Below are positions 54,601 to 62,275 of a stretch of 64,000 nucleotides of DNA, piece by piece; the first letter of the stretch is position 1, and each line of letters opens with the position of its first letter. The translations under genes and the position numbers were made by a program. The notes under the pieces were generated by a model. That model made no database searches. It was not told the origin of the DNA and saw only the letters and a list, made by a program, of their open reading frames with translations. This DNA comes from Antilocapra americana (Eukaryota; Chordata; Mammalia; Artiodactyla; Antilocapridae). The stretch spans positions 23,395,907-23,459,906 of the forward strand of contig ML664199.1 in NCBI GenBank assembly GCA_007570785.1. The letters run 5' to 3'.

Positions 54601-57216
54601 ATTAAAGAACCTCAGCAAGAAACTTATAGACATTCAGATTAATTTTCAGAATAGTTTTTAATGGCTCCAAACAAAATGGCCTTTTCCTTCACTTTTTCCC
54701 AGTAACAATGATCAGAATTTTTGTAGAGTTACCAAAAACCAAAAAAAAATGATTTTTTGTATGTGTGTATTTGTAGGGATTCAGTTTTGCTATGAAAAGT
54801 CACATTTTGTTGGTAAAGATACTAGTAACAATAATAAGAATGGTCATTTATAGACTGCTTAGTATGTACTAGGGGGAATTCCCTGGCAGTCCAGTGGTTA
54901 GGACTCAGTGCTCTCACCTGCCTAGAGACCAGGTCCAACCCCTGCTTGAGGAACTAAGATTCCACTAACTGCAGAGAGGTCAGAATTATATATATATGTA
55001 TATATATATAATATATATAATGTCCTAGACACTGTACTTTACATATTTCATTTAAACCTTATAATAGTGCTGGGATGTAAGTATTGTTATTATTCTGTTC
55101 CTGGCTTACACATGAGAAAACTGAAACTCAGAATGAGTGAGTTGTCCAGTGTTACCTAAGATGTAATAGAGATGGACTGTGAACCCAGGTTTATCTGACT
55201 TCAGAACCTATATTTTAATCACTTTGACTATTTTCCATGTGATCTATTATGGAAACTGCCATTTTATTGGTGTTAGTCATTCTTTACATAAGGGAGAAAT
55301 ATCTTCAGTGTTCAAATCATTAGTTTAATTGGGTAACTAGTTGAAAATCTTGGATCAAATTTGCTAAATCTCTGCCTCATCTATTTACACACAAAACACT
55401 AGGCTTCCAAGAAAAAATTATACATAATAAAATGTAAATTTAAGAAAAATTCTGGCTGTTAGATATTATATTCAGTTTTTCATCTAGTCAAAATAGTGAT
55501 TTACTTAGATTTCAAAAGAATTCTTTCTTTTTAAGATTTGTTAGAGGAAAATACAGATAATTAGTTTTAATAAATAAAAAGTAAAGAAGGTCAACTGTGG
55601 ATTCTTTCAATTAAATTATAATATTCCAGAAAATTTTTATATCTCAGATTATTCTTCAACTAATAGTGCCTTTTAACACTTTGGCTTTGCTTCTTTACTT
55701 TCTTCATTGCTGACATAGATATGTTAGGGCATTTAGAACAAAATCAGTCACAGACATGGTTAATTTAACTTTTTTTCCTTTTTATTATAGAGAAACATGA
55801 AAATGTCATATTGTGCCAGAATTATAGTTTTGAACTAAAACTTAACAATTAAACAGCTTTTAAAGACGTAAATAAAAATAGCACAACTTTGTAAAGCAAC
55901 TATACTTCAATAAATTTTTTTTGTAAATAGGTGGAAGTATTTAAACTTTTCTACTTTAAGTTTAGAGTACTAACTTTTTGTTATGTGGCTGTAGGTAACT
56001 GAGGTCTTCAGTTTTTGCCCACCTTGGATTAAAATTTTTTTTTATTTTTTTTTTATTATTGTTTTTGCCATACATTGTCATGATATCACCATGGGTTTAC
56101 ATATGCTTCCCCTCCGGGTCCCCCCTCCCTCCTCCCTCCCCCCCGGGAAATCTCGCTGCACCAGTCCCGAGCATCAATCCTGGGCTGGCGATTGATTAGA
56201 CACATGATAATTAACATGCTTCAATGCCCTTCTCCCATATCATCCCACCCTTACCCTCATCCACAAAGTCCACAAGTCTATTCTATACATCTGCGTTCCT
56301 TTTGTTGTCTCCCATGTTGGGTTCTCATTACTGTCTTTCTAAATTCCATATATATGTGTTAATATACTGTATTGTTGTTTTTGCTTCTGGCTTACTTCAC
56401 TCTGGATACCACCTTGGATTAAAATTAACATTCATTGTCCTTCAGGTTTATGAATCACAATCACATACAATGGATTTTTTTAAATTTCAGCCAAAAATAT
56501 ATAAAGAAAGCTGGCTTATATAAATGAACGTATCTATTTTCTATACTCACTCTAACTTATCAAGAAGTAGTGAGATACTCATTCCTTAAATTTCAATTTA
56601 AAATATGAAAGACATTGATGTTAATTTTCAGCTTTTGAGAGAACTGAATTTTTTTTCTCTATGAATGCACCAATTGACATAAAGTTTATGTTCTTCGAGG
56701 CTGAAAAAAGTTCTCATAAATACAAAATTTAAAATGTTATAAGAAGGGATCCTAGAATTAAGCCTATTCATCTTGATTTTAAATATTCATGTGCACTATT
56801 TATTTATGAGTATACTATATTATGTAAGTATAACACAGATTTTAACATTTTACTATCAATATTCTATTGGACCCTCAAAATATGTTATAATTACAAGGCT
56901 GTCTTTTCTTCCATCAGAGCAACAACCTAGAGTGCGTGGTTGGCTTCTGGCCAGTCTTGATGGTCAAACAACAGGACTTATACCTGCTAATTATGTCAAA
57001 ATTCTTGGTAAAAGAAGAGGTAGAAAAACAATGGAATCCAGTAAAATTTCCAAGCAGCAACAGTCTTTTACCAACACAACACTAATTAAAGGAGCCACAT
57101 CTGCTGATTCTTTGGATGAGCAGGAAGCTGCCTTTGAATCTGTTTTTGTTGAAACTAATAAGGTTCCAGTTGCATCTGATTCTACTGGGAAAAATGGAGA
57201 TAAACAAGATCTTTGA
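33188..57216 (+). CDS. PEX13: PEX13, peroxisomal biogenesis factor 13 (4 coding exons, complete)
   Basis: The CDS is join(33188..33279, 50339..51033, 54007..54132, 56918..57216), 1212 nt, giving 403 residues plus TGA. That equals the length I know for mammalian PEX13. The protein sits in the peroxisomal membrane and, with PEX14, forms the docking and translocation site for the PTS1/PTS2 receptors PEX5 and PEX7. Visible in order: a Pro-rich N-terminus (residues 5-60), a Tyr/Gly/Ser-rich low-complexity stretch (75-105), an amphipathic or hydrophobic region (about 130-190), a clear membrane segment (234-254, starting Trp-Pro) and a C-terminal SH3 domain (about 275-334) with the ALYDF-like AEYDF at 279-283, Trp313 and the GLIPANYV motif at 324-331. 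Trp313, Ile326 and Trp234, sites of known human Zellweger-spectrum variants, are all intact. No frameshift or premature stop was seen. All introns are GT-AG. PUS10 lies divergently upstream. Confidence 0.98.
33990..34320 (-). mobile_element. L1 3' end, antisense
   Basis: Recognisable by TATTGGAGTATAGTTTTATT and GTTTCAGGTGTACAGCAAAG, antisense of the artiodactyl L1 3' terminus. Confidence 0.75.
34855..34995 (+). mobile_element. BovA SINE unit
   Basis: GGAGGAGGAAATGGCAACCC to GAGTCGGACACAACTTAGGA, followed by a short CAC repeat. Confidence 0.88.
35470..37301 (-). pseudogene. Tigger1 transposase pseudogene
   Basis: The original start codon is at 37301-37299 and opens [18 protein letters not shown] nested SINE then interrupts it. 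DDE-domain remnants read [17 protein letters not shown] and [17 protein letters not shown] within 36292-36507. Further pieces at 35471-35755 are in other frames. It is inactive. Confidence 0.88.
37013..37242 (-). mobile_element. CHR-type SINE nested in Tigger1
   Basis: The SINE at about 37024-37231 ends CACCAGGGAAGTC. Tigger1 sequence resumes on both sides, with imperfect duplicates TCATTTCTAAC (37013) and TCATTGCTAGC (37232). Confidence 0.85.
37605..37755 (+). mobile_element. L1 3' end nested in Tigger1
   Basis: GTATATGTATGGCTGAGTCC and CACCTGAAACTACCACAATA mark the ruminant L1 3' terminus, ending in an A-rich tail. Tigger1 flanks both sides. Confidence 0.8.
37893..38114 (+). mobile_element. 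Bov-tA SINE with 16-bp TSD
   Basis: The SINE at 37909-38098 is flanked by exact ATATTCTGTTATATAG at 37893-37908 and 38099-38114. Confidence 0.96.
38479..38692 (+). mobile_element. Bov-tA SINE
   Basis: The head TGGCTTTTCTGGTGGATCAG, the GGTTCGATCCCTGGGTCAGG box B region, and the body ending GACTGAAATGACTTAGCACA are visible. Confidence 0.92.
39145..41309 (+). mobile_element. BovB LINE with inverted 5' part
   Basis: 39153-39569 is the BovB 5'/endonuclease region in minus orientation (encoding [20 protein letters not shown] in reverse). From 39570 the downstream ORF2 continues in plus orientation to a 3' end near 41300. A short TTGGTCCA at 39145 and 41302 may be the target-site duplication. Confidence 0.82.
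40178..41025 (+). pseudogene. BovB reverse transcriptase remnant
   Basis: Frames 40178-40795 (with [13 protein letters not shown]) and 40669-41025 ([20 protein letters not shown]) overlap in different phases. A deletion removes part of the RT palm before FDCVDHNKL. It is inactive. Confidence 0.87.
41803..43110 (-). mobile_element. BovB LINE, minus orientation, 5'-truncated
   Basis: From the BovB 3' end (TTGTTGTTCAGTCACTGAGT) through RT to about 43110. It opposes the BovB at 39570-41301 across 500 bp. Confidence 0.9.
41871..42999 (-). pseudogene. BovB reverse transcriptase, best preserved copy in the window
   Basis: A single 258-codon frame (41871-42647) spans [17 protein letters not shown] to the C-terminal [13 protein letters not shown] region. 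An upstream 110-codon frame (42667-42999) holds [10 protein letters not shown] and [18 protein letters not shown] stop near 42650 separates them. Confidence 0.88.
43427..43795 (-). mobile_element. Ruminant L1 3' end, antisense
   Basis: A poly(T) start, GTTTTGCCATACAATGATAT, a C-rich run at 43504-43538, and the ORF2 C-terminus in antisense to GGCTTACTTCA. Confidence 0.9.
43810..45030 (-). mobile_element. Very old L1 3' UTR-like sequence
   Basis: Segments such as TTTTAGAATTTTCATTTGAT near 44230 resemble ancient L1 3' UTRs in antisense. Assignment is tentative. Confidence 0.4.
45217..45512 (+). mobile_element. Composite Bov-tA SINE
   Basis: A partial first unit (CACCTGCAATGCAGGAGACC) is followed by a second, fuller unit with head CTTCCCTTGTGGGTCAGCTG and the BovA body. 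Confidence 0.85.
46351..46912 (+). mobile_element. BovB LINE 3' end nested in L1
   Basis: From CATGAAATTAAAAGATGCTT to four tandem ACTGA units. L1 sequence (AATAAAAAGGA / GTACTAATACATTC) continues on both sides. Confidence 0.9.
46354..46890 (+). pseudogene. BovB ORF2 C-terminal fragment, open
   Basis: An uninterrupted frame encodes the BovB C-terminus from [17 protein letters not shown] to [14 protein letters not shown] and its stop. It is intact only because the insertion is short. The catalytic region is missing. Confidence 0.88.
47006..47615. mobile_element. Probable TcMar/Tigger-like non-autonomous element nested in L1
   Basis: The segment 47008-47613 is bordered by TA on both sides and has imperfect terminal inverted repeats (CAGTAGATCCTCCTTGTTTG against the complement of GACAGATAATAAGGACCAAC). 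L1 3'-UTR sequence is continuous across it. Confidence 0.6.
48388..48482 (+). mobile_element. CHR-type SINE fragment
   Basis: GGAATTCCCTGATGGTCCAG head; the tail is cut by the Bov-A2 that follows. Confidence 0.8.
48489..48766 (+). mobile_element. Bov-A2 SINE
   Basis: Two BovA units (from 48489 and 48630) joined by a TTCACTTTCCCTTTTCACTT linker, ending in (CAG)5-like repeats. Confidence 0.93.
48845..49032 (-). mobile_element. L1 3' end, antisense
   Basis: TTTTATTGGAGTATAATTGA and GTTCCCTGTTCTATATAGTA, antisense L1 3' terminus. Confidence 0.75.
49034..49103 (+). mobile_element. Mariner 5' end fragment
   Basis: TTAGGTTGGTGCAAAAGTAA is a mariner/MADE1-type terminus; the following GCATTGTTGAAATTTGCCAT matches the ruminant mariner I know. 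Only about 65 bp remain. Confidence 0.7.
49094..49211 (+). mobile_element. Short Bov-tA (tRNA-related part only) with 10-bp TSD
   Basis: A 98-bp SINE (49104-49201) lacks the BovA body, yet is flanked by GGAACCACCA at 49094-49103 and 49202-49211. Confidence 0.85.
49240..50060 (+). mobile_element. Old L1 ORF2 fragment
   Basis: Diverged plus-strand L1 ORF2, for example GAATGAGACTAGGATACCTT and TATTCGAGATTGTACTGCAA near 49320-49370. Confidence 0.65.
50339..51033 (+). CDS. PEX13: PEX13 coding exon 2
   Basis: The acceptor is a strong T-rich tract ending TTTTAG at 50333-50338. The exon completes Gln31 and runs to the first base of codon 263. It carries the Y/G-rich region, the central membrane-associated region and the hydrophobic segment at 234-254. 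The donor is ACAG|GTAAGAG at 51034. Read-through into the intron would stop after 12 further codons at 51068. Confidence 0.98.
51072..51235 (+). mobile_element. CHR-type SINE in PEX13 intron 2
   Basis: Begins GGACTTCCCTGGTGGTCCAG 38 bp after the exon 2 donor and ends in an A-rich tail. Confidence 0.88.
51620..51810 (-). mobile_element. MIR SINE remnant
   Basis: Reverse-orientation MIR core (CTCATTTTATAGGTGATAGA, ACTTGCTCAGGGTCACATCT). Confidence 0.75.
52244..52440. mobile_element. Old DNA-transposon-like remnant (hAT-type, uncertain)
   Basis: AAGTTTTATTAGAACACAGC and GACCACAGTTGAGTAGTTTA match a mammalian DNA-transposon repeat known to me by sequence. I cannot name the subfamily, and its extent past 52440 is unclear. 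Confidence 0.4.
52441..53416. other. PEX13 intron 2 sequence, no certain feature
   Basis: May hold decayed transposase sequence continuing from 52440 but no readable frame is conserved. Confidence 0.35.
53417..53970 (-). mobile_element. Ruminant L1 3' end, antisense, next to PEX13 exon 3
   Basis: A poly(T) start, GTTTTGCCATACAATGACAT, a C-rich run at 53518-53539, antisense ORF2 C-terminus ([19 protein letters not shown]) and a 5'-truncated end at 53970, 36 bp before the exon 3 acceptor. No clean duplication beyond CTTAAT. Confidence 0.9.
54007..54132 (+). CDS. PEX13: PEX13 coding exon 3 (first half of SH3)
   Basis: The exon is 126 nt. The acceptor is TTTGTAG at 54000-54006, and the donor is AAAG|GTAAG at 54133. 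It encodes Asp263 to Lys304, including the start of the SH3 domain (ARAEYDF). Both ends split codons after base 1, so skipping would keep the reading frame but remove half of the SH3 fold. The upstream polypyrimidine tract is weak and an L1 ends 36 bp before the exon. Confidence 0.97.
54845..55220. mobile_element. MIR (minus) interrupted by a CHR SINE and (TA)n
   Basis: A CHR-type SINE (54876-54975, GGGAATTCCCTGGCAGTCCA) and a TA-rich microsatellite (54987-55020) sit inside a MIR whose halves are GACTGCTTAGTATGTACTA and TGTCCTAGACACTGTACTTT. Confidence 0.72.
56019..56426 (-). mobile_element. Ruminant L1 3' end with 18-bp TSD, PEX13 intron 3
   Basis: The insert 56037-56408 is flanked by exact CCACCTTGGATTAAAATT at 56019-56036 and 56409-56426. 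It has a poly(T) start, a C-rich run at 56116-56146 and antisense ORF2 C-terminus. Confidence 0.96.
56918..57216 (+). CDS. PEX13: PEX13 coding exon 4 (SH3 end, C-terminal tail, stop)
   Basis: The acceptor is CTTCCATCAG at 56908-56917. The exon finishes Glu305 and encodes the second half of the SH3 domain with Trp313 and the NYV peptide-binding motif. A Lys/Ser-rich and then acidic tail follows, ending DKQDL and TGA at 57214-57216. The open frame extends upstream into intron 3, but homology begins only at 56918. Confidence 0.97.
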
Positions 57217-58600
57217 TAACTTTCATGTTTGCCTGAAGTTGAACTATAGAGTACTTTTTAAAAATTTCTTCTACAAAGAAATTAATCTACAACCCAATGA
57301 AAACATTTGTTAATGACTATTTAAGGTGTTTTGCTGCTAGAAATTATTAAAGTTGTACACTAGTATGTTGGTCTAGTGACCTGGTTACATTTTACGCGTT
57401 ATTGGACCATGAGGATATTTGTTTAGCCTAGATTATAAGATTATGGAGACTATCATTTTCATCTTATTTGAAACCCTGTGTTTCTCTTCAAAAAGTAAGA
57501 TTGATGAACTGTAGAATACACAGTTTGCTACAGTAGGGATCACTAATACATTTTAAAATTCTAGTTTAATTGACTTGGAATCCTCAGAAATTGAGTGACA
57601 GCATATGAGAACAGGCTAATTTTTCTACAACTTTAATTAAACTGAATAATAAAAATTTTCTGATGTGTATTACATCCAGTATTGGGTTTGCTTTAGGCAG
57701 TAGTAAAATGTTTTCACCCAACAATTAATGCTGTTATGTTTTCTTGTATTTTTGAAAATTTTATCTTAGAAAGGTTGCTAAAAGCATTGTGAAGGAAATG
57801 GTTCCAGGGTGATAGTTAACCCGAATAGTTTTCCTTGCTAGTAAAAAGGCTGTATTTTATCTTTATTACAGATTGCTTCCTTTTCTTCAGAGGGTCATAT
57901 GACTTTTTATATGTATGACTAGTTTTCATCCTGGGTGAATCAGAATTCTTAATCTGAAAGATTTACTTTGTTTTCTCCAGCCTAGACTCAAGTTCTTTAA
58001 GTTTGCCACTCAATTCTAGCAGTAATGATTTTAAATCTTTTCACAGATTCTCTGCTTCTACCTATTAAAATTATTTTTTAATTCAGGCTGTTCTTTAAAC
58101 ATTGAGAGTGTATTACATTGGATACATATTTCTTTTAGGTTTAGTTTTTTTACTACTGAGACTATAAATAAAATGCTGAATTGCCATTTAGAATATGATA
58201 ATATTATTTGACTTGTTTAGGAATGATTTTAGGTACAGTTAAATTTCAGTACACTGAATATTTCCCCACAAAATGCAAAAATTCATATACTTGCTATTAT
58301 CATAAGAATAATATCAGTTATACAGAGTATGAGAATACATTACAGATATTGTTGAAAACTTGAAATTATTTGACTAAGACTTTGATCTTTTTCTTCTTGT
58401 AGAGTTAATGTTCAACAGCTAAGTAATTCTGGAATAGTTCAAACTAAAACATTAGGAACCAAGTATATGTATAATTAACATAGAATTTTACTAAACGCTT
58501 TTTGGGAACCTCTCTTTTGTGTCAATATAGTAAGTAATGTATCATTTAAAATACAATGTTGACCCCATGCAGAAAAAAGTAATAAAACAGTAAAATTGTT
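57217..58600 (+). other. PEX13: PEX13 3' UTR, end not fixed
   Basis: AT-rich, non-coding sequence follows the stop codon without a recognised repeat. Candidate poly(A) signals are ATTAAA at 57346 and AATAAA at 57648, 58167 and 58581. Which one is used cannot be decided from sequence alone. The stretch from 58600 to 59650 is also AT-rich and holds no gene that I can see. Confidence 0.6.
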
Positions 58601-59656
58601 ATCTAGATGTATTTTTCTAACACTTAGTTCTTCAAACCTTCAAGCTGAGATTAAGTTACTTATATATTATTTTCCATTTGTATTCTACAATTAGAGGTTC
58701 TGCTTTACTTTGTTAGAAAGTCATTTATGGAAATTTTTTTCTTGAAACAAATTTTTTATAAAACAAATTATAAAATTTGATGTTGAGATATTGAAATTGA
58801 ATGCATGTAGAAGTGAAATTTTGAGTTGGTGCTATTAAGATTAGAAAAGGGGTCTTTATGATTGCTATTAAAGATGTATAGGGAGAAGAGTAGCACAAAA
58901 TAAATGACAAAAACAATTTGACTTTTCTTATGGTGGCTTTTTTTTTTTTGGTTAAGAATGCTAAATTGCAGCATACATTTTATGTACGTTATTTGTGTCT
59001 AAAAATTCCTTTTCTAATAATAATCTAGAAAAGGAATTTAGGAATAAGCAGAGAAATTTTGTAACCTTTCTTATCATGACTGTTTTAGGTTTCAATATTG
59101 TTATTTTTAGAAACTTATTTAAGGACTGCTACTTTGTAGAAATTATAAACCGAAACAAAAACATTTTCAATTAAATAAAATAATCACAAGTTACAACAAT
59201 AAAACAGGTTTCATTTAAATTTTTTTCTGATTGTAGTTTAGCAATTTAGAAAGGAAAAAGGTAAGCTTTATAAATTTTCATGTTTTAACATTTTATTTAG
59301 GTATTTGATTTAGTCTATCAGTGTGTCATATATTTACTTGATTACTGATGTCCTTTATCTTGTGCTTTCTTTAATAGATAAAAGAACAAATATTAAATGC
59401 AATTAAAATTTTATTTTTAATAGATTGTGAAGTTATTTTATTGGGCAAATAAAAAGATATTAAACTTGACTGACATTTTTTGAAGACAAACTGTTAACTC
59501 TTTTTACAGGATTGCAATTAATATTAAAAAAAAAGTCTGTTTTTCTTCATATCATTGTGTATATTAGCTTCTGTAGATCCATGTGTCTTTTCTATTTACT
59601 TGTGATTAAAGAAAATATTGAATTTACACTTATATAAAAATTACCTTGAAGATGAG

Positions 59657-60050
59657 TTAACTCATTATTGACCGGGGAATTTTTGAAGAAACTAACGCCT
59701 ATGGCCAGCAGTTTTTATTTCGGCCACCCAAAAGTTAATTCTGTTTTTTTACTAGCACTCTTTGGGTTATTACACTCAGTAGTTATACCTGACACACCTG
59801 TAAAATCTCCAGCTCAGTGAGTTTCATTTTCACTTTCTGTATCGGAATCCATCACTAAGGTTTTTCAACTTTTTTGTCTTTTTTCCATCTGAATCAGAAC
59901 TGTATTCTGAAGAGCTATCATCTTCTGAGACACTAGTATATATGTCCCTTACACAATCAGAGAAAGTACGTAAAATTCACTGAAAAATGCTTCTTCCTTA
60001 AAATTTCATGATGCATCATTTTTGAAAATTTTATGAAATAAACTTGCTTT
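59657..60050 (-). mobile_element. Possible piggyBac-like element remnant
   Basis: A TTAA at 59657-59660 is followed by CTCATTATTGACCGGGGAAT. The minus strand contains an acidic, Ser-rich peptide frame (SEDDSSSEYSSDSDGKK, MDSDTESENET) like piggyBac transposase N-termini. The other end was not found, and the frame is short and broken. Confidence 0.35.
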
Positions 60051-60254
60051 TAAAATATACACAAGGTTGGACCAAAAACCCAACAGAGCAAAATAGGATG
60101 ATAATGACAATCATAAGTTGTATAATGAGCCCTTGATCAATTTTAAGCTCTAACAACTTTGCACAGTGATGCTGATTATATCACTCTCTAAAAAAACGTA
60201 CTGATACATTTCCAGTCAATAATGTATTAAAATAAGACTTCAGATCTAGGTTTT

Positions 60255-60395
60255 GGGAGACCTAGATTCTAGTCTGGACAACTACTTACTGTAAGATTTA
60301 CTTACTGTAAGATTATTTTTCAGTTTCCTCATTGATAACATTGGTGATAGCTGCTATATCTACCTCACATAAGAGTGCTTTTTTAAAAAATATAA
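60255..60395 (+). mobile_element. MIR-like remnant with a local duplication
   Basis: CTAGTCTGGACAACTACTTA ... TTTTTCAGTTTCCTCATTGA resembles MIR. The ACTTACTGTAAGATT unit is tandemly repeated (60285-60315). Confidence 0.55.
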
Positions 60396-61250
60396 ATCAA
60401 AAGAGATTATGGTTAGCTATATTTTTTAAAATTTTTTCCATATTTATCTAAACTCACATCCTGTTAAAACAGCACAAGGTATTTATATAAATCTCAAATT
60501 TCATATTCACACATAATTAAAAGTTGAAATTAGTACTTATAACTTTGCCTAAAATCTAATTTTAAATTATTTTGCTGAATACCTGAACAGCCTTCAAAAA
60601 TGCAGTGGAATATTTATTCAGCACAAAAATTTTGTTTTTTAAGCATTGCCTTGAAGTGTCCTTTCATGTTGTATGTTGTTTTTATGTAGGTTATCTCATT
60701 TGGGAGAAGGAACTGTTTCTTTTAAATTGAGATAGCAAAGTCATGAATGCTCTGGAGTATTTACTATATTATGCCCTATGAATAGTTTTTCACATTTAAA
60801 GACATAATGTTTTAAGTATTCTAATCTAACAGTGTTTCTCTCCTCACATAAATAGTCTTGTTTTTTTAAGAATTTCACATGCTCAGAACTGACTCAATAA
60901 TTGAGTATACTCTTTATTAATGACACCAGTATCATTGGTCTAGAAAATCTATAGTTTTGTTCTGCTTCATTTTACCCTAATAGTTTTCTTCATCTGCTGC
61001 CAGCGATTCCATACTCTCCACTCTCTTCTGTATTTAATGTTTATCCTTCCAAGCCATCTTCTAAATTTTTCACATATTTCTTTAAAAATCTGTATGATAA
61101 CATTTATTTTGTATAACTTTTCAATTTTATATAAGTGATATGGTATAAAACTCATTTTTTACTTCTAACTTTCATAAAACAGGATTTTAGGAACTATTCG
61201 TCTTACTGTGTATAACATGCTTCTGACACATTTTATTCTGTTATACTCAC
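60396..61250. other. AT-rich intergenic DNA, no feature recognised
   Basis: No gene or nameable repeat. The next gene downstream of PEX13 is not seen in the window. Confidence 0.4.
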
Positions 61251-62270
61251 ATACTGTAGCTTATCTTTTCCTCTAGTCATAGATACTCTGGTTATTTCCA
61301 GCTGTTCACACTTTTACAAACTTGTACGTTTCTTCTTATGACTCTGCCCTATAGTTTCTTTGGTATATATGTCTAGAGTAGAATGGCTGGTGTTTTGAGT
61401 GTATGCATATTTAATTTCAGTAAGTCATGCTGGATTGTTCTCATGAATGGTTGTATAGTTTGCACTTAAACCAGCAAGACACGAGAATATGGTTTACATC
61501 TTCAGCAGCATTTGACATTTTCTGATTTTTTATAATCTGCTATGTATAAAATTGTATGTTATCTTAATCTGCATTATCTGATTACTAATAAGCCCACACA
61601 TATACTTTTTTTTTTTAAGACTGCACTGGGTCTTCATTGCTGCGAGCAGACTTTCTCTGGTTGTGGCAATTGGGCACTACTCTCTAGTTGTGATGCACCG
61701 GCTTCTCATTGTGCTGGTTTCTCATGTTGTGAAGCACGGGCTCTGGGCATGCAAGCTTCAGTAGTTGTGGCATGTGGGCTTGGTAGTTGTGGCTCACAGG
61801 CTCTAGAGCACAGGTTCAGCAGTTGTGGCGTGTGGGCTGTCCCACAGCTGTCCCATGGCATGTGGGATCTTCCTAGACCAGGGATCAAACACATGTCTTC
61901 TGTGTTGACAAGTAGATTCTTTACCACCAAGCCACAAGGGAAGCCCTGAGCATATACTTTTTAGTGATTCTGGTTTTCCATTCTATGGATTGCCTATACT
62001 TACAGACAGTGGATGGCCTGTACTTACAATATGCCCACTTTTCTATTGATTTTTCTCTTTTGCATTGATTATAGTGCAAGAAATTCTTTATATATTCTAG
62101 ATGATGTTTCCTTGTTAGATGCAGATTTTGGAAATAACTTGGGCTTGTCATTACTTCTTTTGGTGTCATTGATGGAATAGAAATTTTGCTTCGGTTGTTA
62201 TATTTTTTAGGTCTTGTTCTATCAGTGTTATAGTTTTATATTTACATTTAATTTAACTGGAGTTTAGTTT
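61251..62270 (-). mobile_element. Old L1 antisense, split by a CHR SINE
   Basis: Diverged sequence of L1 3' type at 61251-61605 and 61949-62270. Assignment is tentative. Confidence 0.45.
61606..61948 (-). mobile_element. Long CHR-2-type SINE
   Basis: A poly(T) start, repeated GTTGTGGC units typical of the long CHR body, GTGGGATCTTCCTAGACCAG, and a terminal CCACAAGGGAAGCCC. Confidence 0.88.
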
Positions 62271-62275
62271 TGGAT

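Noticed and set aside
56773..56917. In-frame extension upstream of PEX13 exon 4
   Set aside because: Intronic; homology starts exactly after the CAG acceptor at 56917.
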